From Lasiosphaeria ovina (taxonomy: Eukaryota > Ascomycota > Sordariomycetes > Sordariales > Lasiosphaeriaceae), in contig JAULSN010000006.1 of the NCBI GenBank assembly GCA_033439765.1, forward strand, positions 2,666,001 through 2,730,000: DNA of 64,000 bases, given 5' to 3'. The notes beneath the pieces are model-generated. The model ran no database searches, had not been told where the DNA came from, and was given only the letters and a program-made list of their open reading frames with translations. Below, in pieces: positions 55,599 to 64,000 of the stretch. The number at the start of each line of letters is the position of its first letter. Position 1 is the first letter of the stretch. Both the position numbers and the translations under genes were made by a program.

Positions 55599-57024
55599 CT
55601 AGATGCTTTCCTCATTTTCCATTAGATGAAACCTCTCCTCCATCCACAACATGTCTATATGTTTTGTTGCAGCAGGGATTTTATAGTCTCCCGGAGCAGT
55701 TGCCTGGGTTTCGTTAAGCTTCACCATATCGTAGATGGATCTCAGCCCCTCGACCCGGTCTTGTCCGATGCAGCAACTAGACGTTAGGCGGTCGTCGGGG
55801 CGAACGAAGTATTCGTGGACCTTTAACGACGAGCGGCTGCACACCAAGAGAGCCGTCTGGACGAGGCAGGCGCATAGAGCGCAGTAGATAAATATCCTCG
55901 CAAGGGGGAAAATGACCGTTTCGAGGACTCCATCGATGTCGGTTAACCACTGCAGACCACCAAGCTCCTCGATACTCAATTTGAAATTATCCTTGAGATC
56001 GAGCATGCTATGAATCCGGCTAGGAAGAGAGTGCCTGGATTCATATACCGTTGCGTGGCTAAGGGGCCACGAGGGTCCCGGGAAGGATATACAGTCTCGT
56101 CCGATGGTAGACATATTGCAAGGAAATGTTGACGATATCCTCAAGCAAGGTCCCGTCAGGACGACTAGAGGGTGATCGGAAATTTCCTTTAGTTCGAGGA
56201 TGAAATCTACCACTTTAAGTTGCGCCTGGTTAGCCGCAGTCTTGAGCAGTCTCTCGCCGATGGAGCTCCTTACTCTCTAGATCCTCCAAAGAGGCTTGCA
56301 GGACTATTTCATCAACCAAAGCTTCCTCCATCGTTCGACGGTCTACGGTTCCAGACTCGGATGCCTCGATAATAGAGCTAGCTTTGGCCGACCAGGCGAT
56401 GTAGGAGTCCTCAGTGGCTGCCTCAAAGAGCCGCAGCTCGCCGAGGCTCGTAAGGCACTCGATGTCGGTGTGGACGGTGCGGTCGACCGCTTCTCGCGTC
56501 ACAGGCGCTATTTCGTAAAGGCCATCGATTAGGTCCTTCAGGTCGTGAATGAATCGCTGAAATGTTTCCTTCTGATATATCCCCCACTTGGTCCGCCGCA
56601 ACAGGCTCCGCTGGGGCAGCTGCGATGCGTTGCGGACGAAGAAGCGCCTCCACGCTGTGCGGAAGACCGCCATGCTGTTAGAGCTGACAAAGTCAATGGC
56701 GCGATCACCCGGGGATGACTGTTCCACCACGCCGTAGTCCCTTGTCAGCCGGTCAGCGTCGGTAAGGAGGGATTCGATGCTCCCGAGGCATCGGTGAAGC
56801 AGGTTGATCGTCGTTTCATTGCTCAATGCAGCGGTGCCCGAATCAAAGACGTCGATCGTGGACCCCCAAACGAGGAGGCGGGTCTTTTCGATATCAAGCT
56901 TGACAAGGAGGATGTCGCAGTCCTTTTCCATCCTCTGCGCTGCCTTGAAATAGCCAAATGATTCGACGCAAGTGCTAAAAAGCGCCGCGAGGCCGATAAC
57001 GCTAAGAACTTCAGCGCCTGCCAT
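55599..57024 (-). CDS. HeLo-domain protein with membrane-anchored C-terminal region
   Basis: Exon 1 is 57,024-56,274 and exon 2 is 56,212-55,599, with a 61-bp intron (GTAAGG, CTAAC, AAAG). They join in frame to 454 residues. The start MAGAEVLSVIGLAALFSTCV, then FGYFKAAQRMEKDCDILLVK and LDIEKTRLLVWG, is the HeLo domain of the HET-S type (about 1-235). This family forms the cell-death module of fungal incompatibility and is usually activated by an adjacent prion-forming or NLR partner. ATG at 57,024 is preferred because no ATG lies upstream. The C-terminal part has one hydrophobic helix (about 348-375). A TAG at 55,599-55,601 ends it, but the same frame stays open for about 103 further codons to 55,290, so the stop may be a RIP-type CAG-to-TAG truncation. 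No prion-like repeat motif is visible. Confidence 0.75.
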
Positions 57025-57266
57025 GAGAAAAAGGGTAATAAGCAAAGGTGGGAAATCAGTCGAGAGCAATCAACTGCCCCGGCTCAACCCAAGCAATTGT
57101 TGGAGTTGGACGTTTCTAGATAGTAGTTTTTAATGGCGTTTGCCCTTCAGCACAAGGCAGATTCGCTGGCAAATTGTTTCTCCCTTGGGTGCCTAACTAC
57201 TTAGAGCCTGGGCTAAATCGCACGGGGAGGCTAGTAAATGCTGTTGGGCTCCGAGGCATGGGGGCT
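57025..57266. promoter_or_regulatory. upstream region of the HeLo gene
   Basis: Normal composition. No specific element could be defined. Confidence 0.35.
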
Positions 57267-57310
57267 GGATGCCTTGGGGCCGGATGCCTTGGGGCCGGAT
57301 GCCTTGGGGC
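57267..57310. repeat. 15-bp minisatellite, three copies
   Basis: GGATGCCTTGGGGCC repeats at 57,267, 57,282 and 57,297 with no mismatches until the last base. Read on the minus strand it gives Pro-Arg-His-type repeats, but no gene is supported there. Confidence 0.85.
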
Positions 57311-58267
57311 TTGAGGCTTAGCGGCCAGGCTCGGATCCAGACTCCGCCCTAGGGCACCTAGCCCCATAGGATTACATGAAGGACAGACAACTACGACGAA
57401 GAAGCCACTAACGCTGATCCAGAGTGAGGCTGGCTTGGCCACCAACCACAGACATTCGCTAAGACACACCATACAGGCAGTCGGTGTTTGGTATAGGATA
57501 GAACGCCTGAGCTAAGCGTTGCCTGCACTGCCTCCACGACTAACGATAGCGTGGCGCCTCGTTCGAGATTGGCCATCATCGGGAATCTCGAGTTCGGGCT
57601 AAGAAGATTGAAAGAATTCGCTTGGATGGCAATAGTCATGGTGGAAGAGAAGGTGTTGAAATGCTGGAATGGGCAGAAACGTGGCGATGCACCGCCCGTC
57701 GTCTTGTAGTGGCGCAGCAGCACAGCCATCAGCCAGGCAGACTGCCGGCCATATAAGCCAATTGAATCGCAACCATAGCAAGACCACATCTGCTGCAGCT
57801 TGCGGTGTTGGTTCTGCGGGATCGGCGTCGAATGTGCATTTCGTCCAGTTTGGCGTCGGCGGGTACATAGAAGCTTTCCAGTCCGATCCTGATCAAACGT
57901 TAATCTGGATAATCTCGGCCACCGAGATGTTCTTCTTGCAGTTTTGATTTGGGCAAGTCATCTTCGCTCTGCTTTCGAGTTTTCGAGGGTAGCCAGATCT
58001 CGGCTCTCAGTGGAAGTGGTGCTTTAATTGTGTTCTCTCTATCGAGAACTCTTCGGATGCAGGAATTTGATACTGGCTTGCCGCCGTGCTGCCTGTTTCT
58101 GCGGGGCTCTAAGCTTCCCCTCCCTAACAAATTAGGTTGAGATGTAGGGTTGATCCTAAGGAGCTAACACTCGGAATAATATTCTGCCGTAATCCGCTAT
58201 CGATAGGCAGAAGGTCGAAGATCCTCATAGAATTAAGGCCCGCACCTTCCATCCTCTATCATCTATT
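57311..58267. other. left flank of the Tc1/mariner element, no gene supported
   Basis: Normal composition with several open frames on both strands at 57,390-57,950. None shows start context, codon logic or a known domain. The left end of the transposon should lie in about 58,140-58,267, but I could not match terminal inverted repeats. Confidence 0.4.
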
Positions 58268-59245
58268 ATAGCACCCAAGCTATCGAAGATTCAGCGAACC
58301 GAGCTCCAGAACATTATCATAAGTAAGTTACAAGGCGATGAATCCATCACAGACAAGGAAATAGCCAAAACCATTACTCCCTATACTACGCGAACCGTTC
58401 GTCACGCGCGATCGAAGATACTTCGATATAGCACTATCGACGCTTCTCGCAAGACTGCAGGACGACCTAGGGAAGTGACAGAGAATATGTGGCTGGCTCT
58501 ACAGAACCAGCTGGATCAGAACCCTTACATGAGTCAACAAGACATGGCTGATTTCCTTCATAACCAATATAGTATTAACGTATCCCGATTCACAATTGGT
58601 AGGACGCTGAAACGGGTCGGATAGACCAAGAAGGTCACGCAGAACATAGCAAAAGAGCAAAGCCAGGACCTACGAGACGATTATATCGAGCGACGATCCC
58701 ACTATAAGCCGGAACAAATAATATTCATCGATAAAAGCGGATGCGATCGTGGTCTTGCAATTTTAGGGCGGGGTTACGCCCCGAAAGGCGTGACTCCGGT
58801 ACAGATCAAGCGGTTCCATCGAGGAAAGAGAGTTCAAATGTTGCCAGCATACACCGTAGATGGCGTTATATATTCCGAGGTGTACGAAGAGAATACAGAT
58901 ATCCACGTAATTGAGGGATTTCTCGAGAGGCTCTTACCGTTCTGCGGCAGGTACCCTGAGCCAAGATCTGTCATATTCATGGACAACGCTTCGTTCCACT
59001 TCTTCTCGCCGAGGACTAAAGATATGCTTGCAGAAGCAGGCGTATTGATCGAATACCAACCACCCTACTACCCAGATTTGAATCCAATCGAACCGCTGTT
59101 TGGGTCCATCAAGAATCGCATCAGGAAGAGATCGCACGAGGACGCGGATCTGATTCAGGGTGACTTCATATCATACCTGCGGATGCAGATTAATGTAGTA
59201 GGACGGGACAAGAGAGTTGCAAGAGGGCACTTTAAACTGGCATAG
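58268..59245 (+). pseudogene. Tc1/mariner-family transposase, nearly intact
   Basis: One frame of 326 codons from ATA at 58,268 (expected ATG) to TAG at 59,243-59,245. An N-terminal helix-turn-helix pair (ITDKEIAKTITPYTTRTVRH, then SQQDMADFLHNQYSINVSRF) is followed by a single in-frame TAG at 58,622-58,624 where GGW is expected (TGG-to-TAG). The DDE domain shows IIFIDKSG (first Asp, with Lys where Glu is usual), IFMDNASFHFFS (second Asp) and PPYYPDLNPIEPLF (Glu). The last two acidic residues are about 35 apart. This is a cut-and-paste transposase. The two point changes and lost start suggest light RIP. Intact relatives may exist elsewhere in the genome. Confidence 0.85.
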
Positions 59246-59320
59246 ATCCATGTTGACGAGCCTCTGGAATGAAATATAGCTACAGTACTATTATCCATCT
59301 GCAGCACATATTACTCTTTG

Positions 59321-60574
59321 CTACTCTTCAATGAAAGACCGGATGTCGCTAACATAGGACCACGCAACGCCTGCCGGTATTCCATGCCCGGTATAGAATC
59401 GGTACATCCTCTCTTAGTTGATTACAATCATATTGAGATTGTAGCAGTACGCCAGAGTCAACTCCTCAACCGTATCATAATAATCTCTCTGCTCCTCTAT
59501 ACACACCTGGGATCGCTGCCACAAACTATATACCTTCACGGCGTCTTCCCGGGGTAGATTCACCCTCGTGATAGGAGACGTTGGGAACACCATCTTTGGA
59601 GTCATGGGACTGTTAGTAGTTATGGCACCAAGGTCCTGGCCGCCTGCACATTGGCAACGAAGAGCCGTCTGACCAGCGGATGAGCCGTCAGAGTCCCGTC
59701 GCTTCCGCTTACGCATTTACGCCTTCTCCTGGTCCCTCTATTCCCTTTCTTCTCGCTGGCGTTCGTCATCAAGCACCAATCGACGGAAGTTATCGGGAAC
59801 ATCGTCGTGTCCGTTCAGAGGCTTCCCTGCTTGCAAGTGATCGGCAAGCATTCTCACATAATAGGGTCGAAGCGAGTAGTATTTGCCTTCGCTTTGCCAG
59901 CAATAGTCTCCTTTCATACACGGCCGCCCAGGGCAACGCATAAGAGTATATACCTTCCTGATACATGCGGCTCGACCCAATCCGGCCGTTCTTACTTCTA
60001 ACTCGGCTTCCTGGTTGGCCGTCGCCCCCCTTCTGCCCGGCTTGCCAGTGTCCACACAGAGATAATAGAACGTAACGGCGACAGTGATCTTCTTGCCGTC
60101 ACCCAGGAACTTACTCCAATCCTTGAGTTGTTTCGCTACGAACGACCAATCAACGTCCAGTTTGGGGAACCTCTTCGTTATGTTGCTCGTCTTACGGTCG
60201 GATACGGATAGAACAAGCTTCGTCTCCTCCTCTTTCCAAGGTTTGTTCGCACATGCGTCGGTCACTTTCGGTCGGAGGATATGGTTCCACAGCTGGCGCG
60301 GCGATATCACAATATCTAGCTCTGATTCGCCAGCTTGTCCCCTATTTTTCGCGAATAACTTCCATTCGACGTTGTAGCGTATCGTTGGCTCGCCTAGGTA
60401 TGACCGTTCTGGCTCCCAGTTAGCAAATGGTACGAATGCCAAAGCACTTCCGGCAGGTCTCAGCTGGCTCCTTGGGACCAGAGTGGCAGGCCGCGATCCG
60501 CCATCGGGAGTAGTGGAAGAATCAGAGTTCTGAGAACCGCTCGCATCGTCACTTGGCCAATCGTAGACAGTCAT
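59321..60574 (-). pseudogene. unknown-family protein, RIP stops
   Basis: From ATG (60,572-60,574 complement) one frame of 418 codons runs to TAG at 59,321-59,323. It has in-frame stops at 59,738-59,740 (TAG), 59,717-59,719 (TAA) and 59,414-59,416 (TAA), all explained by CAG or CAA. The first 278 codons are open and read SALAFVPFANWEPERSYLGE, RYNVEWKLFAKNRGQAGESE, WNHILRPKVTDACANKPWKE and CPGRPCMKGDYCWQ. A basic low-complexity stretch (MRKRKRRDSDGS) follows. The C-terminal domain is KVYSLWQRSQVC... LNMIVIN. This looks like a dispersed fungal gene family with no function known to me. The Tc1/mariner element lies immediately downstream. Confidence 0.6.
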
Positions 60575-60714
60575 TCTGAATCGTGATAGTGGCAAATCAC
60601 AAAGCCATGCATCTCTGTTTCTCGCAGATTCGCCGTCGGGCAGAGGACCACGTTGTCCCTCCTTTGCTCCTCTGGGGTTCTAGATGCTTCTACGACCTTC
60701 TATCACATGATACT
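60575..60714. other. short intergenic spacer
   Basis: Nothing seen. It separates two minus-strand frames. Confidence 0.4.
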
Positions 60715-61323
60715 TCACGTGGCGTGGACATCTTTTAGGCCCTTTGACCCCTCATCATGTAAAGTTTCACATGAAGCTGTTTTTGGTAGCTGGTTACGTG
60801 TAATGTTAACATAACGCAAATGGAAAGGGCGACGTACCTTTGTCAATGGGGTTTTGGGAGGAGAATCGACCTTAGTGGGTCGGGGGAGGCAGTGGCTTTT
60901 GTATCGCACAAGTACTGGCGGTGCTGACTCGCACTGTAGTTGCGGGGCAAATGTTCTATATTTGTAAGTACTAGAAAATACTTGAGTAATTCTGATGACA
61001 GCTATTATTAGCCGACCACAGACCCCGATTACGGGACCTGACGAGGTATACTTAAGTACCTTAATCTCTACCATTCCAACATTTAAAGGAATGCCAAGCC
61101 TTAAAGAGGACTCGAGATTTGCACATAACTGTACTAACTTCGAGTTTTCCTGAGTTACTGCAAATAGCAGGTGTACGGTGAGATATGCGGCTTGGCTTAG
61201 TCCGCGGCAAGGAGCATGGACAACGGGAACCAGTAGCTTCCAGACAGCAAAAAGAGTTACTATCGAAACCTTAAAAATGTACATCATTAGGCTAGCTAAT
61301 AATACACTACTATTGCCCTCCAT
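60715..61323 (-). CDS. small membrane protein, function unknown
   Basis: From ATG at 61,323 an open frame of 202 residues. Helices are visible at about residues 5-36 (SVLLASLMMYIFKVSIVTLF) and 46-58. A weaker third is at about 95-115 (SGPVIGVCGRLIIAVI). The tail has a Pro/Lys-rich part (PTKVDSPPKTPLTKV). The splice-like GTACGT after CCATTGACAAAG (about 60,836) suggests the last 40 residues may be read through an intron rather than being coding. The pattern fits small fungal endomembrane proteins. No catalytic motif. It could be a four-helix protein with a mis-called 3' end. Confidence 0.45.
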   Translation of the reverse strand: MEGNSSVLLASLMMYIFKVSIVTLFAVWKLLVPVVHAPCRGLSQAAYLTVHLLFAVTQENSKLVQLCANLESSLRLGIPLNVGMVEIKVLKYTSSGPVIGVCGRLIIAVIRITQVFSSTYKYRTFAPQLQCESAPPVLVRYKSHCLPRPTKVDSPPKTPLTKVRRPFHLRYVNITRNQLPKTASCETLHDEGSKGLKDVHAT

Positions 61324-62569
61324 CCTTAGGAACTAAGGCCGATAGGGGTTTGAATGGGACTTTAGCCCAGCTAAGGGGTCTTTCCTCTGTGTAAGGAAAG
61401 AGCACCCCAACACACACTCCCAATCCCATCAGTGGGCACGCACCACCCTGTAGAGCAATCCCTCTATGGACCACCCGCTTGGGGCGTTTACCTTGTTATT
61501 CTTCGAGTTACACCTTCTCTCTCTCACATACACCTACAAGTTCCGTTGTAACTGCCAGCTTAGTTATCCACCTAAATATTTATATTCAGAGTTTCCACCT
61601 TGACTAGAGTTGGGATTGTAATATTTCATAACTAATATTAGTAATGAAAAATCTAAACTTCATTCTTCAGATTTACTATAATAGCACCTCGCTTGAAGAA
61701 TCTTATACTAGGGTAGCTGAAATAAAGAAATATTCACTTATTTAGCCATAACTTAATATAGTATATTAATATATTAACATTAGTCGACTATACTCAACTA
61801 TACTATATGACAGAATTCCTGCAATCCCTATGTCGCATGTCTAAAGGAAGCCACTTAAAATACAGCCTTGCTTGGGCTTGTATTTTGAATTAACGACTCT
61901 GGAGATGGCGCTCTAGATCTGCGGAGGAAGACTCGGTTTGGTTTTAAAAAGTAACCACATTTAGCGATCCGTACTTCGGAAGTACTCTCTACTATCTTAA
62001 TAATTTACGGGGCGATTTCATCTTTAGGAACATCTCGGGCTACGCTAGCCTTAATAGGTAAAACAAAACAACTATATATAGCAAACTTTATAATAAAGAT
62101 TTAGCCACGCTTCGTGAAAATGAAATTAAAGAATTGAAGAGAGGCAATCAGATGATTGGGTAAGGCCTGCTTATTAAATATTCTAAAGTTAGTTAAATGC
62201 CTATATTTGGTCTTAGCTTCTCGAACCGTTTTCAGGGACCGTAAGGCCACTTACCGGGCTAAAAAGTACCTGCCTAATTTGACAAGCATTCGCCCGTTCC
62301 TGCCTATTGGAAGTGGGACCGGATTTTGGCATTTATGGTTATATATTTATATTGCGCTAGCTACTACGAACCGTGCTCTTGCCGGCTGGCCTAAATTTTG
62401 GACCAGGACTAATCGAGCCCAAACGGTATCGATTTCAAACTATATTAAATGGGATTAGAACGTTATATTTTTAAATTAGATTTGAGTCCGATTAATAATC
62501 CCTTAATATTAGTATTTTTATAATAAGAATAACTTCCTTCTCTCTCCCTATATTAGTCTTAACTTTAAT
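61324..62569. other. gene-free flank, increasingly RIP-affected
   Basis: A stem TCTTTCCT-CTGTGTA-AGGAAAGA occurs at about 61,379-61,401. From 61,960 to 62,150 plus-strand text (YNKDLATLRENEIKELKRGN) is a helical remnant. No family recognised. The segment next to 62,570 is strongly TpA-rich. Confidence 0.45.
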
Positions 62570-63436
62570 ATGGTTCGATTCAACTAGTATATAATTCTTA
62601 GCTTATTTATAACTTTAGTATTAGCCTTAGTTCCGGCCTTAGATAATTATCAAGTCATTTGGTCTAACGACTTTAACGGTGCCTTAGGCATAGCCGTTAA
62701 TAAGAGTAATTGGAATCAAATCGTCAGCGCCAATAACGCTAATAACGAGAAGCAGATCTATACCGACGACATAGCCATAGCGTATCTATTAGGCAATGGC
62801 CAGCTATATATAGTTCCGAGGAAGAGCGGCATCCCGGTAGTATAGACGTCGGCGCGGCTTAAGAGCAAGGGGTCGTAGTACTATCCGCCCGGCTACGCTA
62901 TGGTCTTCTAAGCCAAAATCCGTACCCCTAATTTTACCAATAGCCCGACATAGTTCAAGGGGCTATGGCCAGCCTTCTGGGCTATGGGAAACCTCATCCG
63001 TACGTTAGGCGGTACTATTACCTGGCCCGAGTATAGCGAGTAGGATATATTCGAGGTTATAAATATACTATAGGACCGTAACTAAGGTATACTATACTTC
63101 AAAGACGCTAATAGTAACCACAACTAGAACTTCCATAGCTAGACAACCTATATTAGCGGTATCTACCATACCTGGGCCATCAAATTCGACCGCCGCGATT
63201 CGGACTGGACCAAGCAGCGCCTTATCTGGTATCGCGACGGCGCCGAGTTCTACGCCGTTACCGGGGCGTAGATTAGCAACGCCAATACTTGGGACTCGAT
63301 TGCCTATAAGCCTTACTTCATTCTACTCAATATCGCGGTCGGCGGCAACTTCCCCGGCGACCCGGACTCGTCGTTACTTGGCGGCTTCGATTCGTCCATA
63401 CGCGTTAAGTATATCGCCGTCTACTAGTCACTCTAA
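62570..63436 (+). pseudogene. GH16 glucanase-like protein, RIP pseudogene
   Basis: The frame of 289 codons from ATG at 62,570 to TAA at 63,434-63,436 has a signal peptide (LSLFITLVLALVPALD) and WSNDFNG near its start. It continues with GYAMVF, a FKGLWPAFWAMGNLIR strand, then WPEYSE-stop-DIFEVINIL, which is the GH16 catalytic motif GEWDIFE with TGG changed to TAG. DRRDSDWTKQRLIWYRDGAE, KPYFILLNIAVGGNFPGDPD and a closing IRVKYIAVY follow. GH16 enzymes cleave or transfer beta-1,3/1,4-glucans. More than ten stops show loss of function. Neither intron nor frameshift is needed. Confidence 0.75.
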
Positions 63437-64000
63437 AGGCTAGCTATCTACGTAGAGTAATAGAAATAATTAGGAAAAGTTTCCGAGCTTTATTTATTTA
63501 GGTAGGGCGGGGTATTTATATTTGACCTATTATACCTAATCCTAAGTATTAATATTACTATAATTTTTCCTACTAGGATTTAAGGTATTAAAGAGGTTTA
63601 GTAGGTGTATATTATATATCTCGATTAACTTAATCAGTGTTCGAGTAACGAGGATGGCTCATCTAGCCGCCCTATCGCGGTAAGGTCCTGCGAATGTCTC
63701 GGTAATAATTAAAGCGCATAGTATATTGTATATATATTACTAGAGCAATCCCTTTTGTATATTCCTTAGTCCGAACCACTTCCCCTCGCGACACCCCCTT
63801 TTTTCACCTTCGGGCTTCCTACTATTACCCTCTCAGCTTATACATCGCCGGCCTATTACCTAGCGCCTTCTATACGCTAAAAGTATATATATAGCCTATA
63901 TTGAGATTCTAATACTAACTCCATTCCGACAGTCAGTATAAATCTTAGTGTATTAGTGGTTTAAATATGTATAAGATATTATAATCCTGGTTTTAGCACC
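63437..64000. other. RIP-eroded 3' flank to the window end
   Basis: No gene seen. Confidence 0.45.

Noticed and set aside
57391..57947. overlapping frames on both strands next to the transposon
   Set aside because: No domain and conflicting strands. Could hide a short exon but is not supportable.
1..64000. tRNA, rRNA, CRISPR array, telomere or bacterial promoter features
   Set aside because: None recognised by eye. A tRNA scan would be needed to exclude tRNAs fully.

Overview
The window looks like a stretch of a filamentous ascomycete (Pezizomycotina) genome. Genes carry short 44-170 bp GT-AG introns with CTAAC-type branch sites, and the gene families are fungal (HeLo, fungal rhodopsin-like, GH18, Cps1-like GT2). 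Most of the DNA carries a strong repeat-induced point mutation (RIP) signature. CpA/TpG has been converted to TpA, CpG is largely kept, and old coding frames are peppered with TAG/TAA where CAG, CAA or TGG would be expected. No rRNA, tRNA, CRISPR or bacterial feature was seen.

The layout alternates between eroded tracts and islands of ordinary sequence. From 1 to 7.8 kb is eroded DNA with a fungal rhodopsin-like pseudogene (6.2 kb). From 8.3 to 9.8 kb is an intact island: a seven-helix membrane protein and a tiny Cys-rich protein, followed by a casein-kinase-like fragment. From 10 to 14.8 kb is eroded DNA with a repeated promoter-like module and a C2H2 zinc-finger pseudogene. At 15.3-16.7 kb is an intact four-exon GH18 chitinase gene. 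From 17.5 to 27 kb is eroded DNA with pseudogenes for a GT2 polysaccharide synthase, a CK1-like kinase and an amidoligase. From 27.5 to 30.9 kb are two small MADS-box-like genes and a two-exon gene of unknown function. From 31 to 39.4 kb is eroded DNA with a coiled-coil pseudogene and a SAM-methyltransferase pseudogene whose three introns can still be traced.

At 40,316-43,062 lies a complete but non-autonomous Copia-like LTR element with 232/233-bp LTRs and a perfect CTCTT target-site duplication. At 43.7 and 48.0 kb, two inverted copies of a ~480-bp repeat flank about 3.8 kb that contains an intact four-exon chromodomain gene. From 48.7 to 53.4 kb are pseudogenes for a surface glycoprotein, a DUF7492-like secreted protein and a Lys/Glu- and Ser/Asn-rich protein. 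From 54 to 61.3 kb is a better-preserved region: a GC-rich segment, a HeLo-domain (HET-S-type incompatibility) gene, a Tc1/mariner transposase with one stop, a large pseudogene of unknown family and a small membrane-protein gene. A GH16 glucanase pseudogene lies at 62.6-63.4 kb.

Taken together this is a transposon-rich accessory compartment in which RIP has killed most duplicated genes while a few survive. I see no operon-like or pathway-level cooperation among them. The recurring themes are cell-wall and glycan enzymes (GH18, GT2, GH16), self/non-self recognition (HeLo), chromatin (chromodomain) and mobile DNA. Gene models with introns were built by hand from splice signals and frame continuity, and have not been tested against transcripts or databases.
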